Shown here piece after piece: positions 1-7,065 of a stretch of DNA of 10,708 bases. This stretch comes from Trichomonas tenax. Lineage: Eukaryota > Parabasalia > Trichomonadida > Trichomonadidae. The notes under the pieces were generated by a model, which saw only the letters and a list, made by a program, of their open reading frames with translations, was not told the origin of the DNA and ran no database searches. Location: NCBI GenBank assembly GCA_023091735.1, contig JALKBU010001469.1, positions 1 through 10,708 of the forward strand, in the 5' to 3' direction. The number at the start of each line of letters is the position of its first letter. The first letter of the stretch is position 1. A program made the translations under genes and the position numbers.

Positions 1-439
1 ATTTTCACAAAATAATGATGATTACGCTTATTCATGTAAATTTAATTCTCTCATTGTTATTAGTATCATACAAGGAATCATCTGCTTAATTATAACTACT
101 AAAGCAATATATAAATAAATTATCATACCAGAACTTAGTAAAAACTTTAATATAATTCATTGGGTAGTATTTGAAATTAAATATTTTCATAATGTGGAAC
201 ATTTTCACTATGTAATACTCCTTAATCTAACGTTTTTCAAAAATGAATGAAAAAAATTGAAAATATCTATTTTAACGATTTGCTCAATCAGCATTCATTA
301 TGTAATAATTATAAAATCCAAGTCATTATTCGGATTTCATTTTTTCCTCTTAAAAAAAAATAAATCTTTTGTTTTCATCAGAGAAATTTTTCAGCATATT
401 TGAGTCATTCTAACTAATAATATGAATAGTATCCACTAA
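1..439. other. AT-rich non-coding stretch, no gene seen
   Basis: I see no ORF of useful length and no RNA gene here. It is A/T-rich with short homopolymer runs, for example an A run near 352-362. TTTCAG-type sites at about 372-395 could be splice acceptors for the coding-like segment that follows, but none is supported by reading-frame evidence, because that frame is closed by a TAA at 437-439. Confidence 0.6.
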
Positions 440-711
440 CTATGGAAAAATGATAAACTTGATGAAAACAATTTACCCGATACAGTAGAGAATGCACAAC
501 CGATTTTTGAAAATGAAGTCAAAAAGATTACAGAACCACAGAAAGCTTTTGAAAAAAGCAACTGTTGGGGTGTTCGTGATAATATTTATGAATTAAACCA
601 ATGGGAAATTGACGATTTAAGAAGGGATAAAAGAGAATATGATTTAAAGAAAAGTGAATTTGAAAAGGCAGAAAAGAAATTAAATGAATGGGGAAGAAAT
701 AGAAACTTTGG
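440..711 (+). CDS. putative internal exon of an unknown charged, coiled-coil-like protein
   Basis: One frame is open from 440 to the GTAAGT at 712, about 90 codons. It contains no methionine, so it cannot be a first coding exon in this frame. The translation is rich in Lys, Glu, Asp and Asn and has Trp at several sites. Its C-terminal 40 residues (such as YELNQWEIDDLRRDKREY) look like a charged amphipathic helix or coiled coil. Codon choice is strongly A/T-ending, as expected for this base composition. The segment ends in GG before a consensus-like GTAAGT donor. Ligation to the acceptor at 778 gives a frame that closes after about 25 codons and is not the frame of the long ORF starting at 779. 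I do not recognise the family. It could be a real exon with an unmodelled partner or a pseudogene. A reverse ORF over 528-725 is probably a shadow of it. Confidence 0.42.
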
Positions 712-778
712 GTAAGTTTATTCATAAATACTGCGAATAAGTATAAATTTATTTTTTGTCATTTATAAATACGTCCAG
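712..778 (+). other. candidate spliceosomal intron (67 nt)
   Basis: It starts GTAAGTTT, ends TCCAG, is T-rich before the acceptor and has a length typical of compact fungal introns. Candidate branch-point-like words (such as AATAC) lie before the acceptor. It separates a coding-like segment from an ORF whose ATG is the first base after the CAG. The frames do not join, so the splice pattern is inferred and not proven. Confidence 0.4.
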
Positions 779-1018
779 ATGGCGCAATGCGCCAAGGGTA
801 CAACCACTGGTAAGAAATATGTTATATCCGACAACTGCACAAGAGCGATTGAATTAGGAATTCATTACGAAGAAGAGGTTGATGCCAACCTTTACGATTT
901 AAAATTATTATGTCCTATGTATTTAAGCGCAACCGTTGAAACTGTTGAAATCGAAGATGAAATTTTAACAGCGCAAAGCGTCCAGGCTCTTCAGAGCCAC
1001 GAACAACCGACAAATTAA
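779..1018 (+). CDS. hypothetical small acidic protein or 3' exon, 79 codons
   Basis: The ORF runs from ATG at 779 to TAA at 1016-1018. Local G+C is clearly higher than in the flanks. The N-terminal part is polar with two Cys (MAQCAKGTTTGKKYVISDNC). The middle and C-terminal parts are acidic (EEEVDANLYDLKLL, VETVEIEDEIL) and Gln-rich near the end. No signal peptide, membrane segment or known motif is visible. The ATG falls directly after a splice-acceptor-like TCCAG. Either the intron is in a 5' leader and translation starts here, or this is a 3' exon whose true upstream partner is in another frame. A second donor-like GGTAAGA lies inside it near 809-815. I do not recognise the family. Confidence 0.45.
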   Translation: MAQCAKGTTTGKKYVISDNCTRAIELGIHYEEEVDANLYDLKLLCPMYLSATVETVEIEDEILTAQSVQALQSHEQPTN

Positions 1019-1020
1019 AA

Positions 1021-1171
1021 CCATTTATTTTATCATCAATTTAAAACATGACCTTATTAGCTATTGACCTCATTTCCACACATTCATTTTCTTTCATCAT
1101 CAACTCCCTCCATTTATTTTTATCATCAATTTAAAACATGTCGAAACATTAATTTATCATCAATATTCATG
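1021..1171. repeat. short direct repeats downstream of the ORF
   Basis: A roughly 30-nt unit containing TATCATCAATTTAAAACATG occurs at 1021-1050 and again at 1110-1140, differing by one T. A shorter relative with TTTATCATCAAT lies at about 1153-1166. They sit immediately after the stop of the 779-1018 ORF and could be a degenerate minisatellite or part of its 3' UTR. Confidence 0.7.
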
Positions 1172-1199
1172 AATTTTCAACATAAACACTAAAAAAGAA

Positions 1200-1501
1200 T
1201 TTTTAAAATTTCCTACCCCCTAAATCCTTTCGCTTTATTTTCTTAGTTAGTTAGTCAAAAAAATAAACTAAATAAAAATTTACACTTTATCTCATTACCT
1301 TTCTTACTCCTAACTTTCCTACTTTTTCAACTTCTGAAATTTCCATAAATAAAAATTTATTCCTTCCTTACCATTACCTTACTTACTCATACTTTCTTAC
1401 TCCATGAAATTTCTCCAATTACTATTTTACACATCTCCTTTATCCTCCTTTATTTATTACCGTAATTTTTTAGGTAAGTTAGGTAAAAGAAAGGAAGGAA
1501 T
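1200..1501. repeat. pyrimidine-rich tract with imperfect inverted repeat
   Basis: The plus strand is strongly C/T-biased from about 1270 to 1450, with repeated words such as ATTACCTT and CTTACTC. The arm ATTCCTTCCT at 1359-1368 is perfectly complementary to AGGAAGGAAT at 1492-1501. Pairing continues imperfectly inward as TTACC/GGTAA words (to about 1390 and back to about 1471). No coding sequence is seen. Confidence 0.55.
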
Positions 1502-1615
1502 ATGTTAAGTTTCATGTTTTTGTATGCTATATTTATTCACAATCTACCGTTTATCACTATCCGTCATTAATTTTCATTAAATTTCTTCATTTATCCAGGC
1601 CGAAGGCAAGCGCTT

Positions 1616-1835
1616 ATTTGTGTGTGTTACTACCTTGTAACGTGTAACGCGTAACATTCCGGTTTAAAACCTTTATACTTTTAAAAAGTTTTTGTGTCAT
1701 TATGTTACAATGTTACAGACAATAGCAACCTTATATTATCCCTGGTTATTATACTAGTATTATTATTGTAACATAGTTACATGTTACATTATAAAGTATT
1801 TAGGATTATAATAGGGTTTTAATTTTCGGGAGTTA
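1616..1835. repeat. cluster of TGTTAC/GTAACA words
   Basis: About ten copies of GTTAC or its complement GTAAC occur in 220 bases, in both orientations. Examples are around 1627, 1636-1652, 1704-1717, 1768-1787 and 1832. The inner pair TGTAACA (1767-1773) and TGTTACA (1782-1788) forms a perfect 7-bp inverted repeat with an 8-nt loop. The words recur without a fixed period. Confidence 0.65.
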
Positions 1836-1849
1836 CATCCTGGAATTTC

Positions 1850-2066
1850 TTAGGCAAAGTCAGAGGCCGAAGTCTCCGGAGACTTGCCAGTTTTTTTAAA
1901 TCCCATCAAGAAGCTCAGAAACTTCAAATTATTGTTGTGATTTCGCGCTATTACCTTTTCTATAATGAAAATAGCCTTTACAAATGTAGAAATATCACTG
2001 GAAGTAGATGCATAAGTTGAGTCAATCATGCTACATCCAATTCGCCGAAATGTTCAAAAATCATAT
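1850..2066 (-). pseudogene. short reverse-strand coding remnant, unknown family
   Basis: A 59-codon frame runs from an ATG at 2027-2029 down to a TAA at 1850-1852. The peptide begins MIDSTYASTSSDISTFVKAI and ends SPETSASDFA. A second coding-like stretch, MIFEHFGELDVA, lies just upstream in a different frame and stops as this one begins. A one-base slip near 2027-2030 would connect them, so this looks like one protein broken by a frameshift, covering about 70 residues. The C-terminal codons lie across a perfect DNA palindrome (1870-1885), so the tail is probably repeat sequence and not part of the ancestral protein. No family is recognised. Confidence 0.35.
1870..1885. repeat. perfect 16-nt palindrome
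   Basis: AAGTCTCCGGAGACTT reads the same on both strands. It lies in a small G+C-richer patch preceded by GGCCGAAG. The word AGGCCGAAG also occurs near 1598, at the other end of the TGTTAC cluster, so the two may bound one repeat unit. Confidence 0.75.
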
Positions 2067-2343
2067 TAAATATTTCGAATAAAAGTCTATTTTTAGTTCA
2101 TAATGAGTAGTATATAGAATGCACATTAAGTATCATTTTTACAAAATTGGACATTTTTACTTTACATGCAGTCACTTTTATGATCTGTCAGATTATCCTC
2201 AAAATTGCAATACTTTTAAAAGCATTAAATCGAAAAACCAAAACGATAGAAACTCATAAATAGGGCTAAAGAATAGATTCATTAAGTATTCTACTTAAAT
2301 TAGCATTTTTCATATAATTCATTGAAATATTTTTAAAATAAGA
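2067..2343. other. non-coding, nothing recognised
   Basis: I see no ORF or RNA gene. The only notable word is ACTTTACATG at 2159-2168, a member of a word family that recurs at the other end of the window, followed by GTCACTTTTA. Confidence 0.5.
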
Positions 2344-2424
2344 GCTCTGAGCGTGAATACACAATGGAATCATCATTTAAAAAGCATTAAAATGATTATG
2401 CCAATGCGTATATACGCTCAGAGC
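2344..2424. repeat. foldback element 1 (81-nt imperfect palindrome)
   Basis: The left arm begins GCTCTGAGCGTGAATAC (2344-2360) and the right arm is its complement GTATATACGCTCAGAGC (2408-2424). There are two mismatches in the outer 17 pairs. Pairing continues inward through TGG/CCA and ATCATTT/AATGAT words, leaving a short A-rich loop. It has almost no spacer and so forms one long hairpin. It is 15 nt from a second, unrelated hairpin. A 65-codon forward ORF across both hairpins is an accident of the repeat. Confidence 0.8.
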
Positions 2425-2439
2425 CATTTTGTGTGTTAC

Positions 2440-2551
2440 ATTAGATCAAAACTCACATTCTATGGTATATTTTGGCTATGCTACCATTTGCAATTGACAG
2501 CAAATGGTAATGCAGCCAAAATATACCATAGAATGCGAGTTTTGATCTAAT
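2440..2551. repeat. foldback element 2 (112-nt near-perfect palindrome)
   Basis: Two 52-nt arms (2440-2491 and 2500-2551) are reverse complements with about five differences. Four of these are clustered near the GGCTATGCT/TGCAGCC segment. The loop is 8 nt (AATTGACA). The outer end is ATTAGATCAAAACTC with ATTAGATC mirrored as GATCTAAT. Either strand's transcript would fold into a hairpin of more than 45 base pairs. This resembles a foldback or MITE-like element or a small-RNA precursor. The function is unknown. Confidence 0.88.
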
Positions 2552-4206
2552 ATTTCGAAATGGAATTTTCAAAATATGCTCTAAAGTTGGTTTTTGTTTA
2601 ATAAATAGTATTTACATGCATAGTATATCTTATATATATAATTATATAGCTTATTATCTTACATCGCATCATATTACGTGTCAAATGTCAGAAAATATTT
2701 TGATTCGTTAATTTCACAATGTGTGATAGAGATATAAGATTATGCACAGCAGAATATAATATGGTATATAATATAGTATCTATATGTATAACAAAACACT
2801 ATTTTCATGTTTGATTATTTATCATATTTCAGATATTTTTATGATAAAGGCTAATAAAAATGTGAGAAAAAAGCCTAAATGGTATAGACCTGCTGTGACC
2901 ATTATTAGCTCGAAATATACAATACATAAAAAGTTAGATTAAACATCTTATAACTCGGACAACTCAGCTCTCCATGAGCGCGCTCGAGGATATGGCATTC
3001 TATATTGGCATGGCTATAACCTAATATACATTGATTTAAGTAAAATCTTATTATTAGTCGAAATTATATCATTTTTTTAAATCTTCTCTAAACACATACA
3101 AATAGCCTCCATAGGGTCCATAACCTCTAAATACAGCAAAATACCGATTTTCGTTATAAATATTATATCAGATTTTTGATTTAATGTAAAATTGTTCAAA
3201 CACATCATAATTATATTAAACACAACATACATATAATATATACACTGTGAATGAAGTTCAATCACACAAGGGGATTTTTTACACGTCAAATTATATACAT
3301 TTTACATGGCAGAATCATGACTAAGGGATTTTGTTATAGAATTTTTTAGAGAGGATAGCACAGTGTGTCATATATAGATCACATATCCATATATATTATA
3401 CATTAACAAATATTAGAAATAGGCAATAAGCACCTCTAGGGAAGAATTTTTTTGACCACATCAAGTGTGTCACTTTTTGTCAAGTTGTAATAAAACATCA
3501 TACTCAATAACAAATATATGCACATGCAACATGCATCATAATCATATATACTACAATATGTATTTATATACATACACAGGAGCAGATAAACGCATAATTT
3601 CGAAATTCATTTTATCTCATTAAATAAATAATTCTTCAATACACACTAGAATCATGATAAGCATACATCATATAATGCATTAATATAGTTCATAATCTTA
3701 ACAGACATGTTTTGAGCGCGGTTTTATGCATTGATGTGTTTCGCACATGGACAGTATATGAATGTGCAATATCGATATAGAAGCATCTACACAAGGTGGA
3801 ACTCACTTTTTCCATATTACAATGATATCACAAATATATTATTACATATATATAATGAAAATATATTTACATATCAAGTAAACCCTACAAGTAATTATCC
3901 GTCAGCCATATTTTTGGAAATACTCCCATCATTATATATCTCCATCAATATTGATTAACACACAAACAAAATATCATCACAAACATATATAACATATGAA
4001 AAAGCTATCTATTCTATAAAAACACTAAAAACACTCATTTTTAAGAACAAATTAATTACCTCACTCACAAACTATCTCAAAACTCGTAAAACACAGTGGA
4101 AAAACACATTATATCATATAACCACAATGAATCTGCATTTGCAATGCATAAATACATAATTATATGTTTGATTACATTAGTTCAAGTCGCAATTTTTCAC
4201 ACTTCT
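2552..4206. other. long AT-rich gene-empty tract
   Basis: This 1.6-kb stretch is dominated by ATATAT and CATATA words with scattered CACA. Two frames of 70-75 codons (3077-3289 minus and 3731-3958 plus) exist. Their translations are rich in Ile, Tyr and Asn with no recognisable motif, and I treat them as chance. Small landmarks are a perfect 10-nt palindrome GAGCGCGCTC at 2976-2985, the word TTTACACGTCAAA at 3278-3290 (found again at 7238-7250) and TTTTACATGGCAG near 3300-3312. Confidence 0.55.
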
Positions 4207-4308
4207 TTATTTTATTTGCTTAATCATTATTGCGTACCTTAGCTTAGCGATGATATTCAAGCCAGCATACAATTCTTCGAATTCAGCAAGATATTGCAAA
4301 AAGTGCAT
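4207..4308 (-). pseudogene. C-terminal coding remnant, unknown protein
   Basis: A reverse frame ends at a TAA (4207-4209) and reads LAEFEELYAGLNIIAKLRYA in its middle. This is an amphipathic-helix-like stretch that looks more like real protein than its AT-rich surroundings. An ATG at 4306-4308 would give 33 residues, but that ATG lies inside the 15-bp hairpin at 4300-4333. The genuine coding sequence therefore probably entered from upstream and was replaced by the repeat module. Stops appear in frame just beyond the hairpin. The family is not recognised. It could be chance, because it is short. Confidence 0.3.
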
Positions 4309-4333
4309 TTTTCGTTGGCGAAAAATGCACTTT
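4300..4333. repeat. perfect 15-bp hairpin with TTGG loop
   Basis: AAAGTGCATTTTTCG (4300-4314) and CGAAAAATGCACTTT (4319-4333) are exact complements separated by TTGG. It has no T-tract suggestive of a terminator, and in this eukaryotic context it is better read as the edge of a repeat element. A related word, AAAAGTGCTTTT, lies at about 4417-4428. Confidence 0.85.
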
Positions 4334-4500
4334 CCCTTCTACTAAGGATTCACTTGCTAAAGAAGCGAGAAATCTCTGTTTGCATCGAAATAATTTTGAT
4401 GCATAGCTTTCTTCTTAAAAGTGCTTTTCGTCCAGCTTTGCTGCTGAGGCGCAGCCAGCGAATATGGTGTAGTTGCACACAGCAACAAAAATAGACGAAT
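4334..4500. repeat. G+C-richer inverted-repeat module
   Basis: This segment holds several small dyads: TGCATC/GATGCA around 4381-4402, and GCTGC...GCAGC around 4440-4454. It also has the phrase CCAGCTTTGCTG, which recurs at 7964-7976 in another dyad. A 66-codon forward ORF (4294-4494) crosses it but shows only Leu/Lys/Arg/Ser-rich low-information sequence. I treat that ORF as a by-product of the repeat. Confidence 0.45.
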
Positions 4501-4971
4501 AGCATGCTTTTTAATTCAAATTTAAATACTCACCCCTCTAATTTCTAATATGATGCATATGCTTTTATTTGGCAAATATTATTTTACTTGACAAAATGAG
4601 TTTATTTTAATCGTTTTTTGACTATTTTTCAATCCCAAGAATCTGACAATCTAACACTTTACAGAGTGACTCATTGACACCCAAAACAAGATAATTTTTG
4701 CTCTGGAAAAATAGTGGATATAGTCCAAGAAGATCCATAAAAAATACATTTTTTTGAAAGTAATTTAATTGAATGATAGTGGAGTTATATTATATATGCT
4801 ATTTTTCATAATATGACAACTCATGGCTCAGTTTGAACAAAAAATATAAAATGGAGAAAAAATGAAATATTCGTGAGTCGAAACAAATTCATCAAGACTA
4901 TAGGTACAAAAATTAGCCACTGCACTAAAGTGAACTAAGGATTTTATCAAAAAATTTATTGATATAAATAA
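4501..4971. other. AT-rich non-coding stretch
   Basis: I see nothing recognisable here: no long ORF, no RNA gene and no strong dyad. It is A/T-rich with short A and T runs. Confidence 0.55.
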
Positions 4972-5238
4972 TTAAGATAAAATGGGGGCCAAGCAGTTGT
5001 TTGCGGTTTTGTTATTATTTTCCTTACATTCCAACAGGAATGAACGCCTTGGCTCGAGAAGAGAATGGTATTCTTCATGCTGAGTTATGACTTTCATCAC
5101 GAGATCCTTGTTTCTGTTGAGCTGAGACCTCAACAGCAACGTTGCAATATAATAACTTACATTGAGTGTACAGCTCAGGCTGAGCATAAATGTTTGCGAA
5201 TTGTCTAAATTTTGAACAATGATCAAATATTCGACCAT
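4972..5238 (-). CDS. ambiguous 88-codon ORF, possibly spurious
   Basis: The reverse frame is open from an ATG at 5236-5238 to a TAA at 4972-4974. The N-terminal half is hydrophobic (FMLSLSCTLNVSYYIATLLL) and the C-terminal half is polar and basic (LEPRRSFLLECKENNNKTAN). A GTAAGT donor-like site lies inside it near 5158 on this strand. The opposite strand also looks coding in pieces. From an ATG at 4982-4984 it reads a signal-peptide-like MGAKQLFAVLLLFSLHS, closed after 33 codons by a TGA at 5081-5083, with a second frame carrying RPQQQRCNIITYIEC beyond it. I cannot decide which strand, if either, is coding. No family is recognised. Confidence 0.22.
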   Translation of the reverse strand: MVEYLIIVQNLDNSQTFMLSLSCTLNVSYYIATLLLRSQLNRNKDLVMKVITQHEEYHSLLEPRRSFLLECKENNNKTANNCLAPILS

Positions 5239-5263
5239 TTTTCAAAATTTGGGTATTTTTAAT

Positions 5264-5302
5264 ACTTTATACCATCCCTCTGGCTAAGGTTTAGTATAAA
5301 GT
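5264..5302. repeat. small hairpin, 9-bp stem
   Basis: ACTTTATAC (5264-5272) is exactly complementary to GTATAAAGT (5294-5302), with a 21-nt loop. It lies just beyond the 3' end of the hAT-like relic and may be sub-terminal element sequence. Confidence 0.5.
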
Positions 5303-5344
5303 CTTAATAAATTTCTATATTTTAATTAATTTTTGGAGATTCCG

Positions 5345-5492
5345 AATTTCAAGATCAAGAAATACATTGAATCATAGTACCTGTTACTCATCACTACATT
5401 ATATGATGTCAACATATCTTAACTTTAATGCCATTTCAAATCAAATTCGATGAGAAGGCTAAACAAAATTTCAAGATCAAGAATTACATTGA
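5345..5492. repeat. 26-nt direct repeat near the end of the hAT-like relic
   Basis: The 26-nt segments at 5345-5370 and 5467-5492 (AATTTCAAGATCAAGA, A or T, then TACATTGA) differ at one base. The second copy lies inside the transposase relic, where its complement encodes NVILDLEI. The first lies outside it and would encode NVFLDLEI. Part of the transposase 3' end has therefore probably been duplicated. Confidence 0.75.
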
Positions 5493-6173
5493 TGTTTGCT
5501 TGGAGTAGTTGTGCGTGCCTTGTAGCAGGATATACATCCTCTGCATTTGTTCCGTCCATCTCAAGCTTATCGGAAAGAAGCTTCGGATTGATCAACAGTA
5601 AGACGAGACGTGGTACTATGTCGAATATAACATCCAAAATCCTGGAAAGATGTTTGTGAAGTGGAACTAAGCCCAACAATGTGTTGCTATTAAGAAAGTC
5701 TAAGATGTTATTCGAGTGCCTTATGATTCAAAGAGCTATAAGTGCCCAGATTGACCATCTCGTCTCAATTCTCTGTGGGCATGATAATTCAAAAGTGCCT
5801 TTAATACACTTCTTAGAGAAGATGTCGACAAATGCACGAACTTGTGTAATCATTTATCCAAGAATTTCATTGGAGTTCACTCTATCGTTGACTGCCAAAT
5901 TTAGGCAATGGCGTGCAATCCTTTGCTTGTAACAGCTTGATTAAAAGCAGCCCATTGGACACGGAGATTATCACCTATAAATCCTATTGGTGTTAAATGT
6001 TGCCGCATCAACTCCCGGAGGACATCTGAAATGGCTTGCTCATATGACGCGGTGTTTCCAATAAAGTTCTTAAACGACTTAAGAAGAAGTGGCTTCAGTC
6101 CAGCATAGGCATTTACAATATAACTGGTTTTCTATCTCATTTCTTTGGGCATTGGTAATTGTTGCTTATCGTA
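5425..6173 (-). pseudogene. decayed hAT-superfamily-like transposase (catalytic and C-terminal part)
   Basis: Read on the minus strand from about 6173, the first frame gives KTSYIVNAYAGLKPLLLK, then FIGDNLRVQWAAFNQ, then GLHAIA. A one-base loss near 5904-5907 moves the reading to a second frame that continues LNLAVNDRVNSNEILG, then ETRWSIWALIAL (TRW codons at 5755-5763) and ends DLKWH at 5425. The order DN (Asp codon at 5970-5972), a His-x-x-x-LNL block and a TRW block matches the RNase-H-like core of hAT transposases, in which a helical insertion follows the second acid. In-frame stops at 6132-6134, 5854-5856 and 5728-5730 plus the frameshift make it inactive. The N-terminal BED zinc finger and first acidic residue are not visible. 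The longest intact piece, 84 codons at 5425-5679, is the tail. A plus-strand ORF pair over 5450-5932 is its shadow. Family assignment rests on motif order only. Confidence 0.62.
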
Positions 6174-6412
6174 TTAAATTAAAATCAATTTTCGAAGTTG
6201 CCGAAATAGAAATTGATAATTTGTCAATTTAAGATATGTGTTGTATGAGTCCACTACAACACATTATTCGCATGCTTGTGGATTGGTATGCTGTGTTTTT
6301 TGTGTTGTTTGCGAAAAACAAAGAGTTAATTTCATCGTGAAAATTTTATTCTAAAGTGAACTGAATCATGTAAATTATACAAATTTAAAATGTTGAAAAT
6401 CGAATTATAATA
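6174..6412. other. non-coding spacer
   Basis: No ORF is supported. The dyad TGTTGTA/TACAACA near 6239-6262 and the repeated word TGTGTTGT near 6238 and 6300 are the only structure seen. If the hAT-like element has its 5' part here, it is too eroded for me to recognise. Confidence 0.45.
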
Positions 6413-6971
6413 TTAAAATTCATGAAATGCAAGTTTTATTTTAAACGTACAATTATAGAGTAACAAAATCAAGGTGTAATAGGAAAATTTGTCTTTGCAT
6501 GGAATTTTAGGAGAACCTATCAGCTTAGAAAGCAGACTTTTCGCAGCAAATAAAAGATAAAAATAGACAATTTTTGTGAGAAGTTGAGAATCATGTGTTC
6601 TCATGCAGGAGAAGTATACCTCCAATTATTGAAGGTTTCTCTGAATTATTAAAAAATGTCGAATATTCTGGATGTCTTGTAACGGGTTCGATTTTGGCTA
6701 TCGTAAAAATTGAGTTTTGGCCTTTTAAGACAAGTATTTTGTAATAAATAAAAAATGGAAAATTTTCTTTTGAATACGTAAAAACTAAAGCGAGACATAA
6801 AGATAAATTTGTGTAACAATCATTCCTATTAAATTCAAGAGAGTTTTGAAAAAATAAATTTCTTGAGCAAGGAGTTCTCATGGGTGATTCGAATATTGAA
6901 GTCGGTTGTGCGTTTGCTGTATCACGCAGAGCGAGAATCTTGAGTTTCTTGGTGGAATCCAAGTTTCTCAA
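6413..6971 (-). other. two overlapping reverse ORFs (126 and 70 codons), probably antisense shadows
   Basis: A 126-codon frame (6591-6971) and a 70-codon frame (6413-6625) overlap by 35 bases. Together they make a stop-poor reverse stretch, which is long for such AT-rich DNA. The translations (for example PEYSTFFNNSEKPSIIGG) show no motif I know. Over the first half of this span the plus strand also reads like protein with few stops (IPPIIEGFSELLKNVEYSG), and over 6850-6971 the plus strand carries a recognisable Harbinger-like N terminus. I therefore suspect the reverse frames are antisense shadows, but I cannot exclude a reverse-strand gene. Confidence 0.25.
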
Positions 6972-7065
6972 GAGACGAGAAGAGACGTTCTGGATCAGCC
7001 CCTTAAATAAATGCCTAAAAAATTATGCAGGGGCATAGAGTGTACTAACTTTTCTTAGGGTGTAA
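6850..7065 (+). pseudogene. N-terminal fragment of a PIF/Harbinger-like DDE transposase
   Basis: A plus-strand frame opens after a TGA at 6847-6849. It has an ATG at 6880 starting MGDSNIEVGCAFAVSRRARI, continues FLVESKFLKRREETFW and then FWISPLNKCLKNYAGA (FW codons at 6988-6993). It stops at a TAG (7036-7038), after which SVLTFLRV continues in frame to a TAA at 7063. A basic patch followed by R-x(2-3)-FW-hydrophobic-x-P-hN, and then a Gly-Ala-Tyr-like block and a Leu-rich helix, is the usual beginning of HARBI1/ALP1-like transposases, where this block precedes the DDE core. Here the TAG replaces the expected aromatic codon. No core follows, so this is a truncated, dead 5' fragment. Upstream plus-strand coding-like pieces back to about 6560 may belong to it. 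The assignment is by short-motif recall. Confidence 0.42.

Noticed and set aside
528..725. 65-codon reverse ORF
   Set aside because: It lies antisense to the better coding-like plus frame, is Phe/Pro/His-rich and motif-free, and its start codon falls in the putative intron.
2353..2550. 65-codon forward ORF
   Set aside because: It lies almost entirely inside the two foldback palindromes, so its openness reflects repeat structure.
2630..2660. TATATATA tract as a core promoter
   Set aside because: Similar tracts occur throughout this A/T-rich region and no gene starts downstream.
3077..3289. 70-codon reverse ORF
   Set aside because: Its composition follows the local A/T-rich sequence (Ile, Met, Cys, Tyr) with no motif, in a tract with no other coding signs.
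3731..3958. 75-codon forward ORF
   Set aside because: It is Tyr/Ile/Asn-rich as expected from ATAT/CATA sequence. I see no domain or helix pattern.
4300..4333. Intrinsic bacterial-type terminator
   Set aside because: The stem is perfect, but there is no adjacent U-tract after it and no gene ending there in the right orientation. The window looks eukaryotic.
5450..5932. Forward ORFs of 69 and 83 codons
   Set aside because: They are antisense to the hAT-like relic, whose reverse frames carry recognisable motifs.
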